DNA of 64,000 nt from Dentipellis sp. KUC8613 (lineage: Eukaryota > Basidiomycota > Agaricomycetes > Russulales > Hericiaceae), in NCBI GenBank assembly GCA_002286715.1, contig NSJX01000001.1, positions 1,223,925 through 1,287,924 on the forward strand, read 5' to 3'. Made by a program: the position numbers and the translations under genes. The notes beneath the pieces were generated by a model that was given only the letters and a program-made list of their open reading frames with translations, did no database searches and was not told the origin of the DNA. This document shows, piece by piece, positions 10,773-22,610 of this stretch. Positions within the stretch are counted from its first letter, which is position 1; every line of letters starts with the position of its first letter.

Positions 10773-12212
10773 CTAGGGGCGAGCTTCGGGAACATGAAGG
10801 GTGACCGAGCTGTCGCTGAAGCCAGCTTTGTTCATGCGCATAGCTTCGAAGTTGCCTTTACGACTCGCAAGCCCAACGTAGTCGGCCTGCTCATCATCCA
10901 ACATCTTCCCAGTGGGCATCGCGTCCGACGTGATAAAGCGACCAGGCCAGAAGGGCACGTAGACGACGATCGCGAGGAAGAGCGGGAGCGTGTCTAGGGC
11001 GTAGAAGTATGATTCCGTCGTGGACAGCGTGCTGTGGAATCCTTGCGACATTTCGACGGTACGGTAAAGCGAGCGAATCTGCGCGAATAGGGCTCGGGTG
11101 AGCTTGTCAAACGGGAGAAAGGAATACTGCTTGTTGTGCTCACGATGATGCCGACGCAGTTCACGGCCAATGCTCCAGCAAGGGCGCGCCAGTCGTTGTA
11201 CCACACCTCTCTGGAATCCTTCTCCCATACTCGTACCTCGTATTTCCGGATGCGGTACACGAAGATCGCGAAAATGGCGAAGAAGAGGAAGAAGGAGAGC
11301 AGCTGGATGATCAAGCCCCACAGGAAGATCTGCGCATAGGATGGGTTCGTTAGTGCATGAATAGTGCCTGCGAGAGCATGATCACAAACACGGGTTCCGT
11401 TTTTGCCGCTACTGGGACTGTCGCCCATGAGCACCACCCCTCCCGTGGTCTAGATGGCAGGCATTAGTGATCTCTTGAAAGAAGAATCCAGTAGTCAATT
11501 ACCTGGATCAAGAAAGTGATGACATCGGAACACAGGAAAAGGAGTGCAATCCGACGAGGAGGAACGAGCCGCAGGTGCTTTTGACATCCAAGAAATTGAA
11601 CAAGTCGACCGAGGATGATGTAGTCTGCCGCGACGAATGTACATGGCTGAAGAAGATATTTGAACACTCCGAATACGTTTGTGAGATTAATCTGGACTTA
11701 CGGATAATATGACAAAGAGATATTCCATGATATACCAGGTCTTGGAGTCGGGGTCATTGTGAAGAACGTATCTGCACCCTATTCCATAGGCGAATGCTGT
11801 GAAACAAATGAGCCAATTCAATTCGGACTTGAAGTTTGTGAGAGCCTTGAACATACCAAACTCGCCAATGATCAGGCAAGACATCCACCATGCACGCCAT
11901 TTCCACATGCAGAATACATGGGAAAGCGCCGTGGCGCCGATTAGAACTATCCACAGGCCATGAAGCGGTCATGTATGGAGAGCGAGACAAGTTTTCGACA
12001 AGCAACTTACGAACAGCGATGGTGGTGAGCGCATTCGAAGCGATATACCGGAGAGGATTGTACGGGTCATTCTTGGGGTCGGCAAAAGGGTCTGCTACAT
12101 GAGGCGGTTTATTGGAATCATCAGCTGCGAATGCAGGACCTGCTGCAAATACAAGAGCCAGGGCCGCAAAGGTAAAGGCCACCCTGGCTCTGTTCGTGAA
12201 AGTGGTAACCAT
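10773..12212 (-). CDS. RTA1-like seven-helix membrane protein, copy B of four
   Basis: Same architecture and intron positions as copy A. Exon 1 encodes a signal peptide ('AALALVFAAGPAFA') and then 'HVADPFADPKNDPYNPLRYI'. Later exons give 'MWKWRAWWMSCLIIGEF', 'AADYIILGRLVQFLG', 'SDVITFLIQ', 'LWGLIIQLLSFFLFFAIFAI', and the C-terminal 'ALDTLPLFLAIVVYVPFWPG'. The loop after the fourth intron reads 'TTGGVVLMGDSPSSGKNG', so the AAGGG found in C and D is altered. Its last exon shares 'EMSQGF' with copy C, whereas A and D share 'EMSEGF'. It probably sits in the plasma membrane as a lipid-translocating exporter-like protein; the substrate is unknown. A TATA-like box lies about 75-80 bp before the ATG. 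Confidence 0.88.
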
Positions 12213-12285
12213 TCAATGAGTGACAGGAAAAGGAGTGAGGGTCGAGAGAGTCTTGAAATGGGGGATTGTTTCGCTTCGGAGGGCC

Positions 12286-12291
12286 TTTATA
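12286..12291 (-). promoter_or_regulatory. TATA-like box upstream of RTA1-like copy B
   Basis: The minus strand reads CGTATAAAGG here, placing TATAAA 74-79 bp before the ATG at 12212. The other three copies have no equally good match at this distance, which suggests different expression of the copies. Confidence 0.45.
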
Positions 12292-13391
12292 CGAAGCAAA
12301 GCTGTACATCCGTGGGGGTTCTGATAAGTGTACGTATGGTTTAATATGGCAGGCTTGTGCCTGTACGGCCGGACATAACATCCCGGGATGCTGGCAGCTA
12401 ACAACGACCGGACGTCCGTCGGCAGAGCTGTATTTGGGAGGTACATGGACCAAAGATTCTTACCGCATACAGAGACGTTCGGGATACAATAAAAAAAGAA
12501 AGCGAAAGTGCCGTGTAAAAAATTAGTGTTCCCAAGGTTCGTACGGAAGCCGATGCATTGTGAACGCAGAATCGAAGGAATGCTGCGTCGACTGCGCCGG
12601 AACAGACGCTTGGCATGCCGGCGGAAGTGAGTGGCCAATTACCATATCCGCCCTGATCGGCTGTTCCAAAAGGTGTATCGCTTTCTTGAGGAATCGACGG
12701 TTGCTGGGATGGTTGGGAAGTGCTCAGCGTCGGGTCGGCCTTGAGCTCGGCCAGCACCAACCTCACGGTTCCAAGATGCAAACTTGCGTCACGTGATCGT
12801 GACACGGGTCTTCTGCCGCCGCTCACGCGTACTATTCGCATGGAGCAAACCAACAGTGTCTTTTTTTCTCGGTACCATCCTCCTCGCTCTGCTGTGGGAA
12901 TTATGGCATAGACCTTCTTCTATGCATTCAATACTCATGCGAGCCATCGGTGTGACACCGTTTTGCCAGGATCGCCGGCGCCTGCGGACATCCCGACGGC
13001 GGTATATTTTCCAGGAACAGCGCTCCGCGCGAATGGGATTTGGAGTATTGATCGTCCTCCGCACCTTGTATCTTCCTAGAAGCGTCAGAACCGACCAGCC
13101 ACTGCTGCGGAGTGATGAGTAGGCATGCACACCACATTGCACTTTTGTATCGTGCGATGCTTGCCAAGTCTTCGAATGTTCCTTCTGGCCATTCCGACAG
13201 CCAGTAATTCGATGGGTCAGGATCGCCTTCAAATCGTATATTCCAAGATCAATACAGATGTGGGGTATTAGTCCCTATGTACCGTCCATTTCCACGTGAG
13301 ATAGCAAAACAATGTACGAACCAGAGGTACTCGAATAATATTTGCCCCCGTCTGTAGCTATGTATGAGGTCGCATGATAATTGTCATATGC
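12292..13391. other. Spacer between RTA1-like copies B and C
   Basis: Promoter side of copy B and 3' side of copy C. Short open frames on both strands lack recognisable domains. No repeat or mobile-element end was recognised. Confidence 0.4.
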
Positions 13392-14757
13392 TCAAATAGA
13401 CTCGACAGCAACAGCGTTTTGACCTGCCGTTGCCTGCTTTTCTTCGCCAGAAGAAGGGCGAACAGTCTCGGGAGGTTTCTGCTCGTCATCAACTGCCTCG
13501 GGCTGAGGCTCAGCGGGCACCTGGATGAACCGGCCGGGCCAGAATGGAAGGTATATGACCACTGCAAGGAAGAGCGGGAGCGTGTCCAGGCCGTAGAAGA
13601 GCGCCTCGTTCGTAGCAAGGGCGCCACGGAAGCCCTGCGACATTTCGGCAGTACGGTAGATAGAACGAATCTGGGTTATCGACGTCACATAGGTAGGAGC
13701 ATCGTCATGATATCGAAGAATCAACGTACGATGATGCCGATGCAACTGACCACGAGGGCACCCGCTAGTGCTCTCCAGTCGCTGAACCAGCGTTTCCCAG
13801 CGTCCTTCCTCCAAATCTCCGGTTCGAACTTGTGTACGTTGTACAAGAATGACAGGAGGATGGACGTGTAGATGAGGAAGGAGATGAGCTGGATGATAAG
13901 TCCGGCAAGGAAGATCTACGAGAACGATGTCAATTGGCAATCGCAAGTGGGGACCAAGGTTGCATACATGCGTTCCAGTTGTAGCACTCTTTACGCTGGT
14001 TCCCGTTGCAACGCCTCCACCAGCCGCCTGCAAGGATATCAGCAAAAGTAGAGACATAGGGAAGAAATCAGGGATATACCTGGATGAGGAATGTAGTAAT
14101 ATCAGAACTCAGAAAAACGGTGGTAATCTTGCGAGGCGGGACTATCCGCAAATGCTTCTCGCACTTGAGGAAGCGGACTAGTCGACCGAGGATAATATAA
14201 TCGGCAGCAATGAAGGCACATGGCTGTAGAAGATAGTATCAGCGGTTTCACTAGAGTCGACTGGAAATGGCGCACCGAAAGAATAACGAAGAGGTACTCC
14301 GCGATGTACCAGCCTCTGGAATCAGGGTTCTTGTGAAGAGCCCATCTGCACGCAATACCGAAAGAGAATGCTATAGGTAGCGTGTCAATATCATATCTTG
14401 CGATCCTTAGGGCGCCGTGCTTACTGAGTTCTCCAACAACCAGAGTCGACATCCACCACGTCCGCCATTTCCACATGCACGCTCCCTGAAAGATGGCAGT
14501 CCAAGAGATAAGCTCTGCCTAATAATCAGTTTACTTCGATTGTGAGATCGTATAAAGGGCCCACCGAAAGCAATTAGAGTCAGCGTGTTAGATGCGATAT
14601 AACGAAGTGGATTATAAGGATCGTTCCTGGGGTCGGCGAATGGGTCCGCTTCATGAGGAGGATTATCGCCAGTTGGCCGTGCAGATGCGACCAGAACTGT
14701 GGCAAGCAGGACCGCAACCAGGTGTGAGAAATTCCGTCTATCGATACTGGAAGCCAT
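13392..14757 (-). CDS. RTA1-like seven-helix membrane protein, copy C of four
   Basis: The gene shares the intron layout of its neighbours. Exon 1 starts at 14757 with a hydrophobic signal peptide ('LVAVLLATVLVASA') followed by 'HEADPFADPRNDPYNPLRYI'. Downstream exons give 'MWKWRTWWMSTLVVGELS', a 'CRWALHKNPDSRGWYIAEYL' helix, 'AADYIILGRLVRFLKCEKHL', a 'SDITTFLIQ' segment, then the glycine-rich AAGGGVATG typical of RTA1 proteins. The last two exons encode 'LAGLIIQLISFLIYTSIL' and 'GLDTLPLFLAVVIYLPFWPG'. The C-terminal tail of about 45 residues is acidic and Pro/Glu-rich. Predicted plasma-membrane protein of the lipid-translocating exporter family; the substrate is not deducible. Confidence 0.88.
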
Positions 14758-15333
14758 TACGGTGGTCCGCAGAGGAAAGTAAGGAGTTATAGGTGCGCAA
14801 GGGCACGATATGGTACGATGGGGCCCTGGGAAGTGCTGTGGGGATGAGACGTCAGTTTCAGGATGCGGTTTGTATAAGGCTGCGGAAGCAGTTCATCACC
14901 TATCGCAATCTAATGTGTAGCTGACGGCCCGAAACGAGTGGCGAGATGCGTGATGGTAGAAAAGAAAGAGAGAATGTGCGGGGCATGGCTGGAATTCGGG
15001 ACGGTGCCTGCCTGACCCTGGCATGCCACACGGTCGGCGTTCAAGGCGACGCGACGGATCTGGCCCCGGCGCCCGAATCCACGCCATTTCTTCCGTTCGA
15101 TGACTAAATCCATGTGCGGTGGCGGTGCGTCCCTGATCCCGATCACCACACGTCCGTGAAAGGCAGGTGACTAAGATCGCTATGCGCCAGACGAGACAGA
15201 CAATTGTTCATCGAACGACACCAATCTCAGCCTGTCGACAGAAACGCGGTTCATATAGACTCGTACGAGACACAGTAAAGACGACGCGAACAGGACATAT
15301 CTGTGACCACATCCGAGCACCCTGCAACCAACT
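14758..15333. other. Spacer between RTA1-like copies C and D
   Basis: Upstream region of copy C and downstream region of copy D. Open frames around 14900-15150 on the minus strand have no domain features. Nothing else recognised. Confidence 0.4.
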
Positions 15334-16696
15334 CTATGTCACCTCGGTAACAGCAGCAAACTCCTCACTACCCACTCGATCGGAAGCATCGCCGTTTGCG
15401 TTGCCATCGTGGTTTGTCTTCTCTTCATCAGCCACGCCAGACTGGGAGGAAGCGCGAATGAATCGTCCGGGCCAGAAGGGAATATAGACGACGATGGCGA
15501 TGAAAAGAGGCAAAGTGTCCAGGCCATAGAAGTAACCCTCAGTCGTAGAGAGCGAGCCCAAGAAACCCTCCGACATCTCAGCGACACGGTAGCATGAACG
15601 GATCTGACAATGGGATACTTCAGTGGAGAATGTTTACGAAGATGGCGAATACTGACAATAATCCCAACGCAGCTGAGGCCCAGGGCTCCCGCCAGCGCCC
15701 TCCAATCGTTGTACCAGCGCATGCCTGCGTCTTTGGCCCAAACTGTAGGCTCGTACTTGCGCACTCGGTATGTGAAGGTGGTGAAGATGGCCGTGTAGAT
15801 AAGGAAGGATACCAGCTGGAGAACTAGACCAGCGAGAAATATCTGCAGCAGCGGACAGCTCTAGTTCAGTGGAGTTGACACGGGAAGGAAATCCATACGT
15901 GGCCTCCGTTCTGAGCGCTATTGGGGCCATTCCCTAGAGATATGCCTCCTCCTGCGGCCTGCAGTAGAATGAGCCAAGACCATACGATAGACCGCATGAG
16001 GCGCACCTGAATCAGAAATGTGGTGATGTCCGAGCTCAAGAAGAAGGGCATGATATGCTTAGGCGAAACGAGCCGTAGGTGTTGTTCGCAGCGGAGGTAT
16101 CGAACCAGCCGACCGAGTATGATGTAGTCGGCCGCGATGAATGCACAGGGCTATTCATTATGGGTTGGCGAACACTTGCACAAGCCGCGGGAATGACGCA
16201 CGGATAGAATTATGCACAGATACTCTGGAATGTACCAGCCTTTGGAGTCAGGATATTTATGCAAAGCCCATCTACACGCAATACCAAATGCGAACGCTAA
16301 GACCCAAGACATGGTTGTCGGCAGTCTGCAGGTCGAGATATCCTGTACATGCTTACTGAATTCACCCAGGATCAGACAGAGCATCCACCACGCCCGCCAC
16401 TTCCAAAGGCAGACTGCATGAGCTACAGCCGTCCAGAAGATAAGCTCTGGATGAACAGAGTAAGACTTGTTTTCGAGTAGTCAAGGAATCCGATTGTGGC
16501 ACATACCAACGGCAGTTCCGGTGAGGGCATTGGAAGCAATGTAACGAAGAGGATTCCAAGGGTCGTTTTTGGGGTCCGCGAATGGGTCAGCGACGTGCGG
16601 TGGCTTCTCATAGGCTTGTGAAGGGCAGGCCAACGAGGCCAATAGTACGAGCGTTAGGTATGAGCGAACTCCGCCGTTCAAAATGGCGGAAGTCAT
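15334..16696 (-). CDS. RTA1-like seven-helix membrane protein, copy D of four
   Basis: Last member of the array. I chose the ATG at 16696 over the in-frame one at 16765 because it directly precedes a standard signal peptide ('YLTLVLLASLACPSQA'), which is followed by 'HVADPFADPKNDPWNPLRYI'. Family signatures follow in order: 'VWKWRAWWMLCLILGEFS', 'CRWALHKYPDSKGWYIPEYL', 'AADYIILGRLVRYLRCEQHL', 'SDITTFLIQ', AAGGGISLGNG, 'LAGLVLQLVSFLIYTAIF', and 'GLDTLPLFIAIVVYIPFWPG'. The last exon is most like that of copy A ('EMSEGF', 'STTEGYFYG'). The soluble C-terminus carries an Asn/Gly/Asp-rich stretch. Likely plasma-membrane lipid exporter-like protein; the substrate is unknown. Confidence 0.88.
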
Positions 16697-17308
16697 GGAA
16701 GGAGTGTGGTTGGAAGTGAAGGTGAGGAGAAGAAGAAAGTAGATTGGGGGATGAGTAAGTCTCACATCTCGCGCTATTTCGATGCCACAGGGGGGAGAGA
16801 TCTAACGTACTGGAAGTTCGCGTAGCGGCGTACACCGGCTGTGATGGGTGTTTGTGCGTGAGAACTGCAATGAGATTTCGACACGGTTTTACATAGCCCT
16901 CCGATTATCGGACACCAAAAATTCGACCAACCTTAGCACAGAGGCAGCTATAATGAGGAATGTCCTTGGAGACTCTGTGCGCATTTGGCCACATTTGTCT
17001 CTGCAGATTATCCTCGAACGCAAACTCATAGCATGCCGTCGTCTTGGTGGCGATGCACGCCTGCCCTGTGTTAGATACGCTTCTTGGACTCACGGTGGAG
17101 GATTGCACCCGTATTCCGGATTACTGCCGGCCATCGCTGAGATCCACAAAGCGTTTAAGGTCCACCATGTGTACCCACCTCAATAGCCGCCACAGCCGAA
17201 CGCAAGTACGTACCTGACCTCCTGATGCTATGCGAACAACGCTGGCTGCATTGCAAATCGGTGTGATAATAAGGATATTCCCATTAGGTCAAACATGAGC
17301 CATCCAAA
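16697..17308. other. Region upstream of the RTA1 array
   Basis: Contains the promoter of copy D on the minus strand. Open frames at 16848-17186 on the plus strand have no recognisable features. No TATA box or repeat stands out. Confidence 0.4.
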
Positions 17309-17723
17309 TTATGCCTTTGGCGCCCACAAGTCATACAGCTCCTTGTCCGCGGGGTCGAAGCATGTACTGATAGCAGGGTTCGCCCGAATCGTCATCTTGT
17401 ATACAGGCGGTGCTGCCATGACATTCAAGGAGCTGTATGTGTGAGAGGGTCCAAGGCGGTCGGAGAATGCGGTGGCTGACGAGAAAGTAGATGATGTAGG
17501 CGAGATGTCACCTGGGGCTTCATACTGTGGTGTCGTCCAGTGAGCTTATAGTAGTATGAGGGCGCAGCCTCGAGTTGTGACGTACCTCCCCGGCCATATG
17601 CAGAGAGTTCAGTGACATTCGGCTGCGAAAGTTCGGAGGCGATCCTATGGGGGAGGTGGTGGTCATTATAGGCGAATAATTCGGGCAACTGCAGTCGCCG
17701 AAAGTCAAGATCGACACGAGCAC
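17309..17723 (-). CDS. Putative small spliced gene, function unknown
   Basis: The last exon is a convincing short coding stretch: 'SSLNVMAAPPVYKMTIRANP', then 'FDPADKELYDLWAPKA' and a stop at 17309-17311. It can be joined across a short intron (donor GTACGT; acceptor at either CCACAG or CCCCAG) to an upstream exon encoding 'SPPNFRSRMSLNSLHMAGE' or, in the other frame, 'FAYNDHHLPHRIASELSQ'. The start is not resolved; further exons may extend towards 17926, where a hydrophobic helix-like segment is encoded. No known family recognised. It lies between the RTA1 array and VID27 and would share the VID27 promoter region. It could also be a chance open frame. Confidence 0.35.
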
Positions 17724-18005
17724 TAGGTCAATAGGGATGGAGAAGCGTACTGACAGCGACGTAGATTGTGGTGGATATCAGGAATCAACTCGTGTACAGA
17801 CAGGACAGCAGGAGTAATAAGCAAAGCAACAAGTTGAGGCAACGTTAACGATAACTTCCAAGAAGAGAACAAGACACGCCTGTGGCGGCGACGCGTCAAT
17901 GCAAAGCGTGACGTTACGCGCTGCACAAAGGGTCACACTTCGCGTCTTATAGCAGTTGCTCATCGCCACCCTCCTCCTTTCATCCCTTCTCCCCCTCCCG
18001 CTACC

Positions 18006-20944
18006 ATGAACATCTTCAGGAGTCGTGAGTCCCCTTGTGTACTATTAAAATACCGTGTCGCTTACTCTAAGGGCGTCTAGTGATTGGAAAAGTCTGGCGT
18101 AAGTTGATGGTCTTGATATGATCTCGTATACTTTACTCATTTTCGTGACTTCATCGTGAAGAGGACCCCAATGCGGCTGAAGTTGTCAAGATATCCACAG
18201 GACAACTCTATCTCATACGACCTGGAAATATCCGATCGTCCAGAGAGTGCATGTATGTCGTCGGCCATGTTTACCGGCTGCATCTACCTGACTCCTTCGC
18301 ATCTCAGTTATAATGACGCCATGGCTACCATCCGTCGCGTGCCTTCAGTGGAGCACAACTTCCAGCTTGTAGTAACTAGGGTATACGAGGATGGGGACCA
18401 GGAACTCCTTGAGGATGAGGACGAAAGTAAGTAGAAATTCATTCACCGCCAAGATTCTCCTAACCCCATATCTAGCCGATGAGGAACGTGTTTTCCTTAT
18501 TAGTGAAGAGCTGGAGTTCCACACCGGCGAGACGCCGGAGAAAGAACCCACATTCGTCTGGCGCGATCTGCAAGGCGACATAGACGAGTGCTACGAATTC
18601 GTTGCGACAGGCACTAATGCCCCGACCCGCGCGTTTTTCGAGACGTGCATGTACCGTGCGATGTACGAGCGGAAGTATAGAGCAAGTGCGGAGCACACGC
18701 AGGATGCGGATTTGGCCGAGTTCATTTGGCAGTGAGTCAGTTCAGTCGTTCAGTCATACATGTGCCGGCTGACATCCCGTGCAGGCCTCCTCCGCCCAAG
18801 ACAAAGGGAAAAGGGAAGGGGACCTCGAGGAAGACCTCGTCTAAGGATGCAGACGACCTCTCGAGCGCCATGAGAGGCATGTCGGTGAACCCTAGTCCTG
18901 CGGGGCCGTCGGCAAGTCCAACGAACCCAAAGCCTGCTTCTTCCCCGAAGAAAGCCAAGTCTGCGGTTGACGACATCTTTGAGACATTGGTTGAGGAGGA
19001 TGAAGCTGGTCTGTACCTATGGGACAGAGAACAGAATAAGTTCGTTGGGCAGGAGATTGTCACCGCGAGAATCGTCCAGAGGACCGATGCCAATTTTAAC
19101 TACTGGCTCACTTCAACCAACGAAGAACGACAAATCCTCGCCCACAGGGTTACGTCCGACATCATGCCGCGGTTCACGCCATCGTCGTGGACGTTCAGCT
19201 GGAATTATATGGGTCCCGGGAACACTCAGACCACATGGTGTCTTACATTCATTTCTCAGAACGCGTACGACGGCTTCCAGGCGGAACTTACGAAGCGTGT
19301 CTGGGAGACTCTGCACCAACAACCGTGGTCCAAGGCTAAAGTACGTCTACCTCTTTATCCTCACGAGCAGTCTTGCTTACGTCCTTTTTCAGCCTGATGA
19401 ACAGCGTTATGTCATGAGTTCGACATTCGAGGACGTCGAAATGAAGGACATTCAAGATAGTGAAGATGAGGAAGAAGCTGTCCTGGAGGAGCTTGAAGGT
19501 AAGCCATGGCTCACATTATCCGAGCCCAGACGCGTGGCTCACCGGTTACTCGCAGAGAGGAGCGAGAGCGAGGAAGAGGAGGTCCCCGAAGATGATGACG
19601 AAGATGAACCCAAGGCCCTCAAAGAAGGGCGCAACCAGCAGTTGACTGTTGGCTACAAGGGTGACCGCTCGTATGTAGTGCGGGGAAACAACATCGGTGT
19701 GTTCCGTCACACGAGAGACGATGTCAAGTACTACGCCACGATCAGCAAACTCGCCGACCTCAAGGGCAAAGAGTTCATTCCTAAGAACGTCAGTTTCCGT
19801 GTTCGTATCCTTCAATCCCCGTCATCATTGACTCGTGAAACAGGTGATGTTGCACGACCAAGATTCAAAGATGGTCATCATGAATCCCAACGACCCCAAT
19901 TCCTTGTACAGTATGGATATCGAACGCGGCAAGATCGTGGAGCAGTGGAAGGTTTCGGACAGCGTGCCGATCAGCAACATGGCTCCAGACTCCAAATTTG
20001 CACAAACCACACGGGAGCAGACCCTTGTCGGCACGTCGCACAACGCCCTCTTCCGCGTAGACCCGCGTGTATCCGGAAACAAGATGGTCGAAAGCCAGTA
20101 CAAGCAGTATGCGTCGAACAACAAGTTCTCTGGCGTCACCACGACTACGTCCGGGAAGCTGGCCGTTGCGAGCGAGAAGGGTGACATTCGGCTGTTTGAC
20201 GCCATCGGGAAGAACGCGAAGACAGCGCTCCACCCGCTCGGCGATCCTATCCTCGGTATCGATGTTTCCTCAGACGGCAGATGGATTGTCGCGACCACGA
20301 AGACGTACCTGCTGGTCATCGACACGCTCATTGGCCAGGGCAGGTATGCCGGAAGCTTGGGCTTCGACAGGAGCTTCCCGGCAGATGCGAAGCCGCAGCC
20401 GAAGAGGCTGCAGCTCCGTCCTGAGCATGTTGCGTTCATGAATCACAGTATCTCGTTCACTCCTGCTCGGTAAGTGTCATGTCAAGGTCGACACTTAACT
20501 TACATGATCTAATGCGCGATCTTGCAGGTTCAACTTGGGTGAAGGACAGGAAGAGAACGCGATCGTGACTTCCACTGGCCAGTACGTCATTGCTTGGGAC
20601 TTTGGCAAGGTCAAGAAGGGCCAGATGGACAGATATGAGATCAAGAAGTAAGTGGTCGGCATTTATAGCGTGATCGAAATGTTAATTCGTCCACCTCAGG
20701 TATGAGGACCTCGTCGTCCAAGACAACTTCAGATTCGGTGACGACAAGGAGATCGTAAGTACATATACCGTTGACCTGCAATCAGCTTTTGACATGTTTC
20801 CTTTAGATCGTCGCGCTGCAGAACAACGTTCTGTCAGTCAACAAGAAGAATCTCCGCAGGCCGACGCGGACGTCCCTTGCACCCGACCTCGACGCCTTGC
20901 GTCAGAAGAAATCCAACTCAGGCATCGTCAATTCGCCCTACTAG
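18006..20944 (+). CDS. VID27: VID27-like cytoplasmic protein
   Basis: Many-exon gene starting with tiny exons (18006-18024 encodes MNIFRS, followed by 'LIGKVWQDP'). The joined N-terminal part reads 'STGQLYLIRPGNIRSSREC', 'YNDAMATIRRVPSVEHNFQL', 'RVYEDGDQELLED', the typical VID27 N-terminal domain, followed by a PH-like middle part and acidic stretches ('DSEDEEEAVLEELE'). The C-terminal half, from about 19845, is a WD40-like propeller: 'MVIMNPNDPNSLYSMDIERG', 'KIVEQWKVSDSVPISNMAP', 'VSSDGRWIVATTKTYLLV'. In yeast, Vid27 was named after vacuole import and degradation of fructose-1,6-bisphosphatase, but its molecular role is poorly defined. The 57 nt intron near 19501-19557 keeps frame if retained, so two isoforms are possible. 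Confidence 0.9.
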
Positions 20945-21403
20945 ACACCCTGTCTCCTTGTTCATGAACTCCTGACGAACATCTACGAAGTCGGCTTTGA
21001 GCCTCCTATCACTTTTGTATCCCACGGCTAGTGTTTCATTCTCGACGATCTTTGGCGTGTATATCTGGAGACAGCTTTCTGTATAAGTATGTACCTGTTA
21101 CCGACTGCGATATCCTTGGGTTGTTTTCTTTTACGTACGTACGCACATGATGTATTCGAGGCTGGATGAGGAGGAATGCGAATATTACAATTGGTTTTCG
21201 AAAGTATCTTGAGGTCCTCAAGAGTCGCGAACTTGGCGGTGTGTGAGTGACGGCTGGGCCGGCCCGCTGGCTAAACGGCGCTTGTAAGCTGTCGCTAGCA
21301 GCAGTACTACCGCCAGGCGCTCATCTAGTAAACGCACCCTCCACAACACTGATACGGACCTCGTTGTACACTATCTGCCCTCTCTGACCCTCATCCGGGT
21401 GCC
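20945..21403. other. Intergenic region, VID27 3' end to AP-1 sigma promoter
   Basis: VID27 3' UTR and the promoter of the next gene, both on the plus strand. No TATA box close to the ATG at 21404; no tRNA-like or repeat structure recognised. Confidence 0.4.
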
Positions 21404-22253
21404 ATGATTAACTACATCCTCCTTGTCTCCCGACAAGGTGCGTTTCCTGGCCCCGCCACCGAGCCCATCACCACTAACACCCTTTCCCAGGCAAAGTGCG
21501 CCTTGCGAAATGGTTCACGACGATGCCGCCGAAGGCAAAAGCTAAGATCGTCAAGGACGTCACGCAGCTCGTCCTCGCGCGCCGCACGCGCATGTGCAAT
21601 TTCCTGGAGTACAAGGGTGCGTGGCCGTCTTGTCGAGACGCCGCAATTGGGAATTGACGCATGTGTGGTTCGGGTGTGTGCAGACACGAAGGTGGTGTAC
21701 CGGCGCTATGCGTCGCTGTTCTTTGTGTGCGGGATTGGCCAGATGGACAACGAGCTGATCACGCTCGAGATCATCCACCGCTATGTCGAGGTGCTTGATC
21801 GATACTTCGGGAACGTAAGTGCTTTGTGTTCTGTCTAGTGGATATGGTATGTGATACGTGTGCTTACTGTTGGCGTGGTGCAGGTGTGCGAGCTTGACTT
21901 GTGAGTGCTGCTGTTATTGTCTCTGCTTGGTGTGGTGCCGACGGACATTGCTGCTGCAGGATCTTCAACTTCCAGAAGGCATATGCTGTGCGTTATCTTC
22001 ATTCTTACCTCTTTTCGCGGGCGTAGCTCATATGTTGAATTGACGATAGATTTTGGACGAGCTGATTATATCGGGGGAACTCCAGGAGTCGTCCAAGAAG
22101 TCTGTATTACGAGTGGTACGCAGCTTTTTCTGTGGCTTGTTCTTCGTCGCTGTATAATGACGATCATCCATGTGGCAGGTGACACAATCGGACAGCGTGG
22201 AGGAGCAAGAAAACTCTGAAGACGTTATGGCACGGCTGGGCTCGCGATCCTGA
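21404..22253 (+). CDS. APS1: AP-1 clathrin adaptor complex sigma subunit
   Basis: Several short exons join to a protein of about 159 residues that covers the whole small-chain (longin-like) fold. Exon 1 is 34 nt ([11 protein letters not shown]). Then come '[20 protein letters not shown]', '[20 protein letters not shown]', '[20 protein letters not shown]', '[20 protein letters not shown]' and '[20 protein letters not shown]'. The small sigma subunit stabilises the AP-1 core and helps bind dileucine sorting signals; AP-1 works at the trans-Golgi network and endosomes with clathrin. The '[12 protein letters not shown]' and 'SSKKSVLR' segments match AP-1 sigma better than AP-2 sigma. The tail after '[10 protein letters not shown]' is short and unstructured. 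Codons split cleanly at every junction. Confidence 0.92.
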
Positions 22254-22610
22254 TCGACATTCTCACTTTCTCGTACTATGTTCAAGTTTGGCTCCGCGCA
22301 GAGCAAGTATATACTTTCTGACCACGCTCGACTCTGGGCACGACTGGGACGACGCGATAACGAGCACACCATGACTCTGCGCTGTATTGTATAATTATAG
22401 AGGATGTCGGCTAGCGAGCGTCCCGAGACTACATGCTGAGGATGGGGATCGAGTGTGTGCACGTGTATGCGTATGGATATCAAAAGCAGAGCGATGAATG
22501 CAAATATGGCTACGATGCAGAAAAACCAAGAACGAAAGCGAACAGGAAATCACAAATACAAGCACGAAAGAATACAGCAGAAGATATGCACACCTCCGAG
22601 ACTGGCCTGC
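22254..22610. other. Convergent 3' region between APS1 and the REX3-type gene
   Basis: About 350 bp with A-rich stretches near 22540-22600 on the plus strand. No gene recognised; presumably two 3' UTRs. Confidence 0.4.
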
